Notes: generated by a model from the sequence alone, not told the origin. A stretch of 36,748 nucleotides of DNA from an uncultured Collinsella sp. (GCA_900752215.1 CAADUO010000045.1:1-36748); one strand, 5' to 3'; counted from the stretch's first letter, positions 1 through 8,349 are shown. Made by a program: numbers and translations.

Positions 1-599
1 CAGGAGGTCCCGGGAACGTCGACCCGGATCTCCATGCGGCCGCGGTGCCGGCGATAGATGCCTCGGTCGGTGGGCTCAGTGGAAATGACGAACTCGGGCT
101 TAATGCCGTCCTTGTTGTAGATGTACTGCCAGCACATGCCGTCGCAGTCCTCTTCCTGGACGGTACCGACGACCATGATCTTGTAGCCCTCGGGGATGAG
201 ACCCATGTCCTTCATCATCTTGGCAGCGTAGGTAGCGGAAGCCATGCCGCCCTCCTGGTCGGAGCCGCCGCGGCCGTAAATGATCTCGTCGGTCTCGTAG
301 CCCTCATAGGGATCGGCATCCCAGTTCTCGATGTTGCCGATGCCGACGGTGTCGATGTGGGAGTCGATGGCGATGATTTTGTCGCCCTCGCCCATAAAGC
401 CCATGACGTTGCCCAGGCCGTCGACCTTGACCTCGTCATAGCCAAGGCTCTCCATCTCAGCCTTAATGCAGGCAACAACCTCACCCTCCTCGCAAGACTC
501 AGAGGGATGGGAGATCATAGCGCGCAGGAAGCGAGTCATGTCGGCGCGGTGAGACTCAGCAGCAGCCTTGATAGCGTCGAAATCGAGTTCTTTAGCCAT
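1..599 (-). CDS. ygeY: YgeY-type M20 family hydrolase, C-terminus cut off by window edge
   Basis: Only the first 199 residues are present; the gene runs off the window's left edge. It reads as an M20 metallopeptidase/deacylase. Metal-ligand motifs are visible: SHIDT (His81, Asp83), GRGGSDQEGG (Asp114) and the catalytic-glutamate motif VQEED (Glu149/150). The close fit to YgeY, the hydrolase linked to selenium-dependent molybdenum enzymes, rests on sequence feel and on dpaL (ygeX) directly upstream, the same pairing as in the E. coli ygeWXY cluster. The ATG at 597-599 is preceded by GAAAGG at a suitable distance. It probably forms an operon with dpaL (74-bp gap). The exact substrate is unknown; an acyl or carbamoyl diaminopropionate-type intermediate of purine breakdown is plausible inference. 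Confidence 0.85.
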   Translation of the reverse strand, partial: MAKELDFDAIKAAAESHRADMTRFLRAMISHPSESCEEGEVVACIKAEMESLGYDEVKVDGLGNVMGFMGEGDKIIAIDSHIDTVGIGNIENWDADPYEGYETDEIIYGRGGSDQEGGMASATYAAKMMKDMGLIPEGYKIMVVGTVQEEDCDGMCWQYIYNKDGIKPEFVISTEPTDRGIYRRHRGRMEIRVDVPGTS

Positions 600-673
600 T
601 GTTCATAACCTTTCATACGAAGGAATCTACCTGTGAGGTGGCGGAGCGATACCTATTTACTCCGCCCTAACGA

Positions 674-1888
674 TTAGCAAGTGGGATATTCGCCTTCCCA
701 GACGATGCGACGGTACTGGTCGGGGTCCGTGTCACCTTCCGTGGAGAAGCAGAGCACGGAGCTCGTCTTGTCCAGGCCGATGAGTTCCTTGAGCTCGGCG
801 TACTCGGGATCGAGCATGAGAGTCTCGACCAGGCCGGTGGTCACAGCGCCGGACTCGCCGGAGATGACGCGCGGGTCGCCCTTCTCGGGAGCGCCCAGGG
901 TGCGCATGCCGCGAGCGGTGACCCAGTCGGGGCAGGACACGAAGGCGGTGGTGTGGTTGCGCAGGATATCCCAGCCCAGGATGTTGGGCTCGCCACAGCA
1001 CAGGCCGGCCATGATGGAGGGCATGTCACCGTCCACGATGCGCGGATCGCCGTCGCCGGCGGCAGCGCCCTTGTACAGACAGGCGGCAGGCGCGCACTCA
1101 ACCACGACGAAGGTGGGCGGGTTATCGGGATACAGGTTGGTGAAGTAGCCCACCACGGCGCCGGCGAGCGAACCCACGCCAGCCTGGACAAACACGTGCG
1201 TCGGGCGGTTGATGGCCATCTCGCGCAGCTGCTCGGCAGCCTCGGAAGCCATGGTGCCGTAACCCTCCATGATCCAGGACGGGATCTTCTCGTAGCCCTC
1301 CCAGGCGGTGTCCTGAACGATGACGCCGCGCTCGCAGGCGTCGGCCTCGGCGGCGGCCATGCGCACGCACTCGTCGTAGTTGACCTCTTCGATGGTCACC
1401 GTAGCGCCCTCGGCGGCGATGTTATCGAAGCGAGGCTTGGTGGAACCCTTAGGCATGTGCACGACGGCCTTCTGGCCCAGCTTGTTGGCAGCCCATGCCA
1501 CGCCGCGGCCATGGTTGCCGTCGGTGGCGGTAAAGAAGGTGGCCTGGCCAAAGTCCTTGGCAAGCTGATCGGAAGTCAGGTAATCGAAGGTGCACTCGGC
1601 AACGTCCTTGCCGGTCTCGTCGGCAATGTAGTTGGCCATGGCAAATGATCCGCCCAGAACCTTAAAGGCGTTGAGGCCAAAGCGGTAGCTCTCGTCCTTA
1701 ACGCACAGGTTGGACAGGCCCAGGCGCGCAGCCTGACCGTCCAGGCGGGCAAGCGGAGTGACGGTATATTGAGGGAACGACTGGTGGAAGGCGCGGGCCT
1801 TCTTCACGTGGTCGAGGCTCATGATTCCCAAGTGCTTGTCATCGCTCTTGGGCATCGTGTTGCCCGCCCACTGGATCTTATCGGCCAT
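674..1888 (-). CDS. dpaL: 2,3-diaminopropionate ammonia-lyase (PLP enzyme)
   Basis: The 404-residue product is a fold-type II PLP enzyme of the YgeX/diaminopropionate ammonia-lyase family, which turns 2,3-diaminopropionate into pyruvate and two ammonia through 2-aminoacrylate. The PLP lysine is Lys76 in GLNAFKVLGG. Asp123 (in TATDGNHG) and Asp193 (in VQDTAW) sit where the family has its two catalytic aspartates. The phosphate-binding glycine loop is QAGVGSLAG at about 236-243. Length matches the family (about 400). The ATG follows AAGGAG with a 9-nt spacer. It is divergent from a PAS-HTH regulator and followed by ygeY. In gut anaerobes this gene belongs to the purine/urate degradation set. 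Cytoplasmic. Confidence 0.95.
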   Translation of the reverse strand: MADKIQWAGNTMPKSDDKHLGIMSLDHVKKARAFHQSFPQYTVTPLARLDGQAARLGLSNLCVKDESYRFGLNAFKVLGGSFAMANYIADETGKDVAECTFDYLTSDQLAKDFGQATFFTATDGNHGRGVAWAANKLGQKAVVHMPKGSTKPRFDNIAAEGATVTIEEVNYDECVRMAAAEADACERGVIVQDTAWEGYEKIPSWIMEGYGTMASEAAEQLREMAINRPTHVFVQAGVGSLAGAVVGYFTNLYPDNPPTFVVVECAPAACLYKGAAAGDGDPRIVDGDMPSIMAGLCCGEPNILGWDILRNHTTAFVSCPDWVTARGMRTLGAPEKGDPRVISGESGAVTTGLVETLMLDPEYAELKELIGLDKTSSVLCFSTEGDTDPDQYRRIVWEGEYPTC

Positions 1889-1974
1889 ACGGTGAACTCC
1901 TTAAGTCCTCTCTTGCCGGCCCCCGCATACGCGTTTCAGCCCGATCCCATTCACACGGCTGAACTTTTATGTGG

Positions 1975-2027
1975 ATGCCAAACAAAAAGTTTGTTAGTAA
2001 TGTTCTATCACACTTTTTGATTGGCAT
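1975..2027. promoter_or_regulatory. Inverted repeat in dpaL / regulator divergent promoter region
   Basis: Between dpaL and the divergent regulator lies an imperfect inverted repeat with 14 of 15 matching positions: ATGCCAAACAAAAAG (1975-1989) and CTTTTTGATTGGCAT (2013-2027), separated by 23 bp. A weaker pair, TTTGTTAG (1990-1997) and CTAACGAA (2030-2037), overlaps it. The rest of 1889-2165 is AT-rich and has no gene. The position suggests an operator for the adjacent YheO-type regulator controlling dpaL-ygeY and itself; this is inference. Confidence 0.5.
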
Positions 2028-2165
2028 ACCTAACGAATTGTTTGTTGCCGTAATCGGTACTTTTTCGCCGCCGAACGGTCATGAATTGCCTTGTTGATGG
2101 ATTTGTTTGCGGTCAAGTGTGGTTTATGGCACAGTGAGCCCAAACTAATTTTTAGGAAGGTACCC

Positions 2166-2819
2166 ATGACCCCCGCACAGATTGAGTTTTACAAGCGCCT
2201 CGCACACGGTCTGGCGCTCCAATTTGGCCCCAACTGCGAAGTCGTCGTCCACGATCTGGAGACCGAGGACGTGGACCATTCCATCGTAGTGATCGAAAAC
2301 GGCCACGTCAGCGGGCGCAAACTGGGTGACGGCGCCAGCCATATCGTGTTTGAGTCCATGCACGAGGGCGCCACCGATGTACACGACCGCGAGCCGTACC
2401 TCACTAAAACCACCGACGGTAAGCTGCTCAAATCGTCGACGATCTTTATCCGCAACGATGAGGGCAAACCCGTCGGCATTTTGGGCATCAACTTTGACAT
2501 TACGCTTATGAAGGCTTTTGAGCGCTCGCTCGACGCTTTTACCGGCACCGGCGGCACGGGCTATACCGAGCCCGAGCCTATTACCAAGAACATCGGCGAC
2601 CTGCTCGAGGACCTGCTGCACGAGTGCGAGCAGTTTGTGGGCAAGCCCGCGGCACTCATGACCAAAGACGAGCGCATTCGTGCCATTGGCTACCTCGACC
2701 GTCGCGGCGCCTTCCTCATTTCCAAGTCGAGCGAGCGCGCCTGCGAGTTCTTTGGCATCTCCAAGTACAGCTTCTATAGCTACCTCAATGAGGCCAAGGC
2801 TGCTGCCGGCGACAAGTAG
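2166..2819 (+). CDS. YheO/DauR-type PAS-HTH transcriptional regulator
   Basis: The product has 217 residues. The N-terminal part (about 8-125), with CEVVVHDLE and HVSGRKLGDGASH, is typical of the YheO-like PAS domain, and the C-terminal part (about 155-215) is a DauR/YheO-type helix-turn-helix ending in ACEFFGISKYSFYSYLNEA. I chose the ATG at 2166 because AGGAAGG lies just upstream and because homologues begin here; an in-frame ATG at 2091 has no ribosome binding site. A paralogue sits at 23602-24258 beside the second half of the purine locus. Divergence from dpaL suggests it senses a pathway metabolite and controls dpaL-ygeY. The ligand is unknown. Confidence 0.85.
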   Translation: MTPAQIEFYKRLAHGLALQFGPNCEVVVHDLETEDVDHSIVVIENGHVSGRKLGDGASHIVFESMHEGATDVHDREPYLTKTTDGKLLKSSTIFIRNDEGKPVGILGINFDITLMKAFERSLDAFTGTGGTGYTEPEPITKNIGDLLEDLLHECEQFVGKPAALMTKDERIRAIGYLDRRGAFLISKSSERACEFFGISKYSFYSYLNEAKAAAGDK

Positions 2820-2902
2820 GCACTCGCCTGGATTGCCCCTCCCCTTTTGGGCGCGAGTTCTGGAAAGCGCGAATCCAAGACCGAGCCGCTTGGGAAGTTC
2901 CA

Positions 2903-2908
2903 TATAAT
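2903..2908 (+). promoter_or_regulatory. Consensus -10 box before the proline-rich membrane protein
   Basis: A perfect TATAAT lies 34 bp before the start codon at 2943 and 19 bp before its GAAAGGA ribosome binding site. No good -35 hexamer is visible at 16-18 bp, so this is a partial promoter call. Stretch 2820-2902 also holds a weak ACTCGC/GCGAGT inverted repeat that may end the preceding regulator gene. Confidence 0.4.
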
Positions 2909-2942
2909 CGATGTCATTAGTATTTCGAAAGGATGGAACAGA

Positions 2943-3929
2943 ATGGCGTTGAGCAAGGCATCATGCACCGGTCGCGGATTGATTCCGGCAATTGGTGGAC
3001 ATGTGCACCGCATGTTCGATGAGGGTGAAGACGACCTGTTTTCGCTGAGCCTTGACGACGTGATGGATGATCGCCCGTGGACCACCGACGAACTCATGGG
3101 CGGCGGGGCTCGCCCGTCAACCCCCAATCCCGCACTTGCGCCTAAGTCCGCACCTGCGCCGACTCCTGCGCAGTCGCCTGTTTCGACGCCCGCGCCTACG
3201 CCCGCACCCACTTCGGCGCCCACGACCGCTCCCCGCCCCGCAAGCGACCCGTCCGAGACCGCGGCATTTCTCGCTGCAGCGACGCAGGGCAAATCGGCCG
3301 ACAGCACCGTTATGTACAGCGCCCAGCAGTTGCCTGTTCCTGCGGCACGCAAGCCTCCGATCGCAAGGCTCGACGAGCCCGTTGCCCATCAGGTTGCCTA
3401 CGATTCCTGGGCTGCAGCCGATCTGGATGAGACCTCTACCGGCATGCCGGCGCTCGACGTTCCAGTTAACCCGCTTTTTGCCGCCAACACGAGCGCCGCG
3501 GACTATGAGGGCGGTGCGACATATTCCGATTATTCCGATGACTATGCTGGCAACGGTCGCATCGAGACCGAGGACTATGGCACCGCATCGAGCGATTATC
3601 TCAACGATCCGTACGCTGCCACGCCTGCACCGGAATATGACCCGGAGGCCGCGTCCGCGCCGGCGTATACCAAAAGCACGGGCGAAGAGCGCTTCGCCGA
3701 TTATTACGCCGAGGAAAAGGCGCTGCGTTTCTCGGAATTTCCGCAAGCAGTCAAGGTTGCCTTTATCGCCATTGTCATTGCCCTGCTCGGCGTCATTGCG
3801 TTTGAGGGATTCCAGCTGTTCCGCGGCCCCACCCAAGCGGAGTCGGAGACCCAGCAAAAAGAGGACGATAACCAGTACTTGGACATCAACACCCTCAAGG
3901 GCGACCCCAACGACGGGGACGATAGGTAG
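2943..3929 (+). CDS. Pro/Ala-rich single-pass membrane protein, function unknown
   Basis: The 328-residue product is not recognised. An acidic N-terminal segment (FDEGEDDLFSLSLDDVMDD) is followed by a low-complexity Pro/Ala/Thr tract at about residues 55-105. A long acidic, Tyr-rich region then leads to one strong transmembrane helix near residues 276-297 (VKVAFIAIVIALLGVIAFEG) and a short acidic tail. There is no signal peptide, so the long N-terminal part is probably cytoplasmic with one C-terminal membrane anchor (prediction by eye). The ATG at 2943 is chosen because GAAAGGA (2927-2933) is well placed; an upstream in-frame ATG at 2847 lacks a ribosome binding site. Cell-envelope or division proteins can look like this, but no function is assigned. 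Confidence 0.7.
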   Translation: MALSKASCTGRGLIPAIGGHVHRMFDEGEDDLFSLSLDDVMDDRPWTTDELMGGGARPSTPNPALAPKSAPAPTPAQSPVSTPAPTPAPTSAPTTAPRPASDPSETAAFLAAATQGKSADSTVMYSAQQLPVPAARKPPIARLDEPVAHQVAYDSWAAADLDETSTGMPALDVPVNPLFAANTSAADYEGGATYSDYSDDYAGNGRIETEDYGTASSDYLNDPYAATPAPEYDPEAASAPAYTKSTGEERFADYYAEEKALRFSEFPQAVKVAFIAIVIALLGVIAFEGFQLFRGPTQAESETQQKEDDNQYLDINTLKGDPNDGDDR

Positions 3930-3998
3930 CGAGAGCTGAAGGCGGCCGCAGGATCCCGCATCCAGCACCGGCTTCTAAGTGCTGTTTTGTCATCCAGC

Positions 3999-4109
3999 TA
4001 CACTTTTCCGGATAATTTGCCCATCGAATTTGACACTTTTCCGAAGTTTGGGGGTGCCTATTTCGACACTTTTCCGTACTTTTACACGGCTGATTTCGAC
4101 ACTTTTCCG
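3999..4109. repeat. Four 12-bp repeats phased at exactly 33 bp
   Basis: GACACTTTTCCG occurs at 4032-4043, 4065-4076 and 4098-4109, with a one-mismatch copy (TACACTTTTCCG) at 3999-4010. The spacing is 33 bp each time. Three copies are extended upstream by TTT or TTC. Read from a TTG at 3987 the array could encode an 11-residue repeat (FDTFP core), but no ribosome binding site supports that. The layout resembles multiple transposase-binding repeats at IS21-family ends or a regulator/iteron array. No transposase gene is nearby, so a solo end or relic is possible. Confidence 0.7.
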
Positions 4110-4141
4110 GATGAAAGCCGAATAATCATTTGGGAAACCAA

Positions 4142-4182
4142 CGCCATCCGCGCGTCATTTCGCGGATGGCGCTTGATTTCTG
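4142..4182 (+). terminator. Candidate Rho-independent terminator
   Basis: A perfect 11-bp stem, CGCCATCCGCG (4142-4152) and CGCGGATGGCG (4161-4171), with an 8-nt loop, is followed by the moderately T-rich CTTGATTTCTG. It could end transcripts coming from the left, including any passing the 33-bp repeat array. Confidence 0.5.
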
Positions 4183-4209
4183 TCCGTACACGTTGATAGA
4201 CCCCATCGT

Positions 4210-4233
4210 GCCCGCAAGGAGCGGGCGCGTTTT
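4210..4233 (+). terminator. Second candidate terminator hairpin
   Basis: GCCCGC (4210-4215), loop AAGGA, and GCGGGC (4221-4226) form a hairpin followed by GCGTTTTAT. It sits 95 bp before the next start codon, so it may act as a terminator or as part of the leader of the gene at 4328. Confidence 0.4.
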
Positions 4234-4327
4234 ATCCAGAGTCGGGGTAGAGAGTTGGCTCCACGATCCCGACGCCAACCGGCCAAGAGGCACGGTGGCC
4301 CTGCCAACATCGATGAAAGGAGTCCGT

Positions 4328-4696
4328 ATGGACAATTTCTCCGTGCGCAGTGAGCGCAACTTCCACAATCTGGTCGTCAAACCGAATCACATGCATCTTC
4401 TGGACAAGCCGAACGGCTATGCCTCGGCCATGGTCAAGAGCAGCCTCTCCCACCAGATGCGCTTTACGGTACAGAAGCTCGAGGAAGAGCTCTGTGCCGC
4501 CGGCGGCCCGCACGTACTGCAGATCAGGCTGTCCGGCGACAACTCGCGCGAGCCGTCCAGCTGGAAGCTCTTTGCTGACGGCAAGTGCGTTGCGGACGGA
4601 TCCGGCGCCTTTGCCCGCGAGTGCTTCTGCGAGGGAGCTGAGGTGTTTCTAGACCTGTGCCGCGACGCCGTCGAGACTGCCGAGCTGTGCCAGTAG
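4328..4696 (+). CDS. Hypothetical protein, 122 residues
   Basis: The family is not recognised. The ATG at 4328 has a strong GAAAGGAG ribosome binding site 6 nt away; the in-frame extension back to 4130 has none and would run through two hairpins. The protein is soluble with no signal peptide or membrane segment. It mixes predicted helices (SHQMRFTVQKLEEELCAAGG) and strands (HVLQIRLSG, SSWKLFADGK) and carries cysteines at the C-terminal side (ECFCEG, LDLC). It stands alone in an accessory region, with candidate terminators upstream and no obvious partner. Confidence 0.6.
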   Translation: MDNFSVRSERNFHNLVVKPNHMHLLDKPNGYASAMVKSSLSHQMRFTVQKLEEELCAAGGPHVLQIRLSGDNSREPSSWKLFADGKCVADGSGAFARECFCEGAEVFLDLCRDAVETAELCQ

Positions 4697-5076
4697 AGCG
4701 AGAGGGAGTACGAGCTGTTGGGTGCCGCGCGCGGGATTGCGGGGGGGTGTAGGAACAGAAGCCTCATGACGGTGGCCTCAGCTGGAATGACGTATCGCTC
4801 GATAAATGATCTCAACAACGTAGCCGATGCGCCGCATTTCACCTCAAAGGCATTGAGCGATCGGGAGGCGTCCAGCATTTCTTTGATATCCCCAATTGAT
4901 TGTTCCGAGAAAGTCTCTTCATGTCCTTATAATCGCCCTTACGAGAAACGTGGACGAGACAGGCGTCCATATGCCGTCTCTAAACTAACGAGCCGTTCGC
5001 GGAAAGAACATCTGGCTAGCATGGGCCAAAGATATACTGGTATCGCTGCAACAATTATGGAAGATCGGCACCACCA
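4697..5076. other. 380-bp stretch without a confident gene; possible gene relic on minus strand
   Basis: No gene is called here. On the minus strand, about 4920-4740 reads as a fairly protein-like run (SIGDIKEMLDASRSLNAFEV, then LLRSFIERYVIPAEATVMRL) that then passes antisense into the gene at 4328. There is no matching start signal or complete domain, so it may be the leftover of a lost gene. The rest is more AT-rich than the flanks, which suits an accessory junction. The plus-strand frame at 4718-5080 looks like noise. Confidence 0.3.
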
Positions 5077-6891
5077 ATGACCTCCTTGAAATTCTCCAGG
5101 CGCTTCGCGCTTAGCCTGCTCGCCTCGTTGTCCGCCACCGTAGCGCTTGCTTTGCCCTCAACCGCCCTAGCCGCGTCGGACCCGAACCCGCCCAGCATCT
5201 CCAACGTGACGATATCCGCGACGACAGTCACGGCCGGCTCCACGCTGCATGTCGGCTATAGCGTCGATGACCCTGACGGGGTACGGTCCGTCACGCCCAT
5301 AGTCGAAGTCGTTGTCGAAAACGATACCGGAGACCATGGAATCAGTTCCCGTCTCGCCTTCTCGTCGACCGGCAACACGACCGCGGGCTTCGATATCTCC
5401 ACCTCCCCGAGCGACCGGCCCTGCAGGTACCGGATCATCGGCCTCGGCGTGACCGATAGTCTTGGATGGGTTACCGATGTCTACGACACGACGTATGCCG
5501 AGGAGAAGGGGCTCGACTGTCCGACCTTCACCACCGACCCCCTCGAGTATGAGGTGACCGAGGGACCCGAGGACCAAAACCCGCCGACCGTGTCCTCCGT
5601 GTCGCTCTCGAGCAGGGAGGTCGCAACCGGTGCCGACTTCCACATCTCTTGGACCGTCTCCGATGCCGACGGCGTTCGCTCCGTTTCCCCCATACTGCGG
5701 CAGGGCTGGGAGAATTCGGACGACGGCTGCTCTGTTTCGTCAGCCTATTATCACGGAGGCTCGTCTATCGACGGGTTTGACCTCACATTCGACAGCAATA
5801 GGATCGGAAGGCACAGGCTGATCGGCCTTTCGGTCACCGATGGCCTAGGGTTCGAGACCGATGTGTACGAGAGTTCCTACGCCAGGGCCAACGGCATTTC
5901 GGGCGCGACTTTCTCGGTTGGCGACCCGAGCGAGCTGTGCTTCGAGGTGACCGGCAGCGCGATCGACCGGAACCCGCCCACGGTCTCGAACGTTTCCATC
6001 TCCGCGAAGAGGGTCCCCGTCGGCGGGATCCTCCGTATCTATTGCAATGTAGGCGACGCGGACGGCGTAAAGTCTGTCTCCCCGATCCTCGGCGACCCCG
6101 GCTATGTCGAGGACCCGAACTCTTTAAAGACCCGCAAAACGTTGAGCTGCAGCTACGATGCGGCAAGGGGCTATATCGAAATCGAGTTCCCCACGTCGCT
6201 CTCGATGGGCTCGTTTGAAATCCAAGCCCTCGCGGTCCTCGACAAGACGGGCCACGAGACCTTCGTCTACAGCTCCGCCTACGCCGAGCGTAACGGCAAG
6301 ACCGGCGTTCAGACCTTTGATGTCGACGACGCGGGGGACGTCACCTTCGACGTGACCGCTCCGCTGTATGCCGCCACCAAGGGCGACGGGCAGGCGTATG
6401 CAAAGGACGGCGAGGCCGGTCTGACCTTCCGCTTCAGCGGTCCTCTCGATGAGTTCACGCGTCTCCTCGTGGACGGAACTGAGGTCTCCGCCGAGAACTA
6501 CACCGCAACCAGGGGCAGCACGATTATCGAGCTCAGGCCGTCCTACCTGGACACGCTCGCCGCCGGCGGACACACCGTCACGGCCGTCTGGAAGGACGGG
6601 ACGGCGACCGATGCGTCCTTCACCGTGGAGGGGAAGGCCCAAGGGGAGCAGGCGGGCGGAAAGACCGACGTAGATTCACCCGGCGACAACAAAAGTGATC
6701 CTGCCACTCCTGAAAAGGACGCCGACGAGGCGGCTACAAAAAAGTCGGGACGCACGACAGCCGATGAACCAAAGCTCGCTGCAACCGGCGACTCCACTTG
6801 GATGGTCAGCATCGCATTGGCCATGGCGGCCACGGCCTGCTTCACGGCAGCGAGAAGGCTTGAGCCCAAGCAGCATAGGCACGAACAGTAG
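5077..6891 (+). CDS. Sortase-anchored surface protein with three 131-residue Ig-like repeats
   Basis: The 604-residue protein begins with a signal peptide (SRRFALSLLASLSATVALAL, cleavage likely after ALAA near residue 33). Three homologous repeats of about 131 residues follow (about 37-167, 168-298, 299-430). Each opens with NPP(S/T)(I/V)S and contains D(A/P)DG(V)(R/K)SV(S/T)PI and a (V/F)TDVY or ETFVY strand, as in bacterial Ig-like or fibronectin-like folds. A different beta domain follows at about 432-525, then a charged linker. The C-terminus is a sorting signal: LAATGD, a hydrophobic helix and the basic tail ARRLEPKQHRHEQ. LAxTG is the motif typical of actinobacterial class E sortases. 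The ribosome binding site is weak. Likely role is surface display or adhesion; the ligand is unknown. Confidence 0.85.
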   Translation: MTSLKFSRRFALSLLASLSATVALALPSTALAASDPNPPSISNVTISATTVTAGSTLHVGYSVDDPDGVRSVTPIVEVVVENDTGDHGISSRLAFSSTGNTTAGFDISTSPSDRPCRYRIIGLGVTDSLGWVTDVYDTTYAEEKGLDCPTFTTDPLEYEVTEGPEDQNPPTVSSVSLSSREVATGADFHISWTVSDADGVRSVSPILRQGWENSDDGCSVSSAYYHGGSSIDGFDLTFDSNRIGRHRLIGLSVTDGLGFETDVYESSYARANGISGATFSVGDPSELCFEVTGSAIDRNPPTVSNVSISAKRVPVGGILRIYCNVGDADGVKSVSPILGDPGYVEDPNSLKTRKTLSCSYDAARGYIEIEFPTSLSMGSFEIQALAVLDKTGHETFVYSSAYAERNGKTGVQTFDVDDAGDVTFDVTAPLYAATKGDGQAYAKDGEAGLTFRFSGPLDEFTRLLVDGTEVSAENYTATRGSTIIELRPSYLDTLAAGGHTVTAVWKDGTATDASFTVEGKAQGEQAGGKTDVDSPGDNKSDPATPEKDADEAATKKSGRTTADEPKLAATGDSTWMVSIALAMAATACFTAARRLEPKQHRHEQ

Positions 6892-6910
6892 CTCAAAGCG
6901 AACTCAACTG

Positions 6911-6946
6911 GGAAGGGCAGATGGATAGCCGTCCTTCTCTTATAAT
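6911..6946 (+). promoter_or_regulatory. Weak terminator-like hairpin with overlapping TATAAT
   Basis: GAAGG (6912-6916) can pair with CCTTC (6933-6937) over a 16-nt loop, followed by TCTTAT. TATAAT at 6941-6946 could be a -10 box for the gene starting at 7074, 128 bp downstream. Both readings are weak. The remaining sequence to 7073 shows nothing else. Confidence 0.25.
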
Positions 6947-7073
6947 CAACCCAATCCGCTGAAATGCAATCAGTTAACGAGTTTCGCCAGACGCTCGGCC
7001 TCTACCCCGCTCTAGCAAGCCACCAGGCGATGAGATAATGCCCACGACTATCAACGTAAGCAAGGAGCGCGCT

Positions 7074-8308
7074 ATGGCAGACAACGAGACCAAACCCTCG
7101 GCGAACGACGGCCGAGAGGAGCTCGTGGCAAAACAGCTCGCATCGACCAAAATCCACCTCGCGCTCACTCAGAAGCGGGTGGACGTCTCCGGCGCCATCA
7201 AGCTACCGCTCGAGCGAATTCCCCAACTCGGCGTGGCGTTCGCCTCGCTCCCCTCGATGTTTCGCACCGTCACCAACACGGTGAGCGTGCCCACGCTGCT
7301 CCAGGCGACTGACAAATATGGTAACCCGCTCGATCCATCGAAACTCAACTCGTTCAAGGACGGCAGCGGTCTCACAGGGGGCTACCGCGACGCCGCCAAG
7401 GGCCTTGGGCAGGCGCGCTTCCACGTAGTCGAGGGCGACATCGCCACGAGCGTCACGCAGGTGCCTTACGATCCAACATCGCTATTCATGGCAGCCGCAA
7501 TCGCGCAGATAAACCAAAAGCTCGACTCCATCCAGGAGTCCGTCGACGAAATGTTCGAGTACATGCGTCAGCGCGACAAGGCCAACATGCGTGGCAACCT
7601 CAAGACGCTCGCAGACATCCTCAACGGTTACGGCCTCAACTACGGCAACGCCACCTACATGGCAAACGCCCATATGAAGGTGCTCGACATCAAGCAGTCG
7701 TCCGCGCAGGACATGGAACTCTTCCGCTCGCAGGCACAGGCGGATCTGAAAAAGAAAGGGTTCATCGAGGTGCGAGACGGCTTGGGCAGACGCCTCGACA
7801 AGGTGCTCGACTACCTCAAAGACTGCCAGCTCGCCACCTACATCCACGCGTTCTCGCTGTTCCTCGAACCCATGCTCGCCCAGAACTTCGAGCCCGCAAA
7901 GCTCGCGGACGCCACTGCGAAGATCGAGGCTGATTCGATCGCGTACCGCGAGCTCTACACCGACTGCTACAACGCACTCGAAGCGGGGGCTGTCGACACC
8001 GTCGATGCGGCACTGCTGGGCGGTATCGCGTCCGCGGGCAAATTGCTCGGTCACGCCATCGCAAAGACCCCGTGGGCGACCATACACTCATCGACGAGAC
8101 GCTCAAAGGCGCAGGAAAGAACATCGGAGAGTTCAACGACAGGCAATCCGAGAAACTCCTCGAGAAGCTCCATCAGGCAAAGACGCCCGACGTCGCGCCG
8201 TTCAAGCAGAGCGTAAAGGAGATCGATACCCTCTACAACCGCCCCGCGCAGATCGCCGTGGACGCCGAGAACGTCTACATCTTGCCTGCCAAGCAGCAGG
8301 AAGAGTAA
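7074..8308 (+). pseudogene. Frameshifted gene of unknown function (about 411 residues if intact)
   Basis: Reading from ATG 7074 (AAGGAG, 6-nt spacer) gives a good protein up to ...LLGHAIAKTP at about 8068. It then turns into Arg/Ser-rich nonsense ending at 8216. One frame back (-1), coding resumes at once as GDHTLIDETLKGAGKNIGEF and runs to a stop at 8308 with normal composition. One missing base in the ACCCCGTGGG run at about 8066-8075 explains this. The intact protein would be mostly helical and soluble, with a coiled-coil-like stretch at about residues 137-170 (AQINQKLDSIQESVDEMFEY). I do not recognise the family. Whether this is a true mutation or a base-calling error cannot be told from one sequence. 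Confidence 0.7.
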
Positions 8309-8349
8309 CGATACGCGACAGGCACGCGCCATGCAGACAGCTAACGCCC

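Noticed and set aside
2091..2165. Upstream in-frame start for the first PAS-HTH regulator
   Set aside because: No ribosome binding site; the extension has no similarity to the paralogue, whose N-terminus aligns with the start at 2166.
3999..4109. 33-bp-spaced repeats as a short CRISPR array
   Set aside because: The repeat core is only 12 bp, the 21-bp spacers partly resemble each other, and no cas gene is present.
4718..5080. Plus-strand 120-codon frame in the gap before the surface protein
   Set aside because: No ribosome binding site, low-quality composition and overlap with the next gene's start.
8060..8080. Programmed -1 ribosomal frameshift
   Set aside because: The C-run does not form a standard X-XXY-YYZ slippery heptamer and no strong downstream stem is evident; a mutation or base-calling error is simpler.
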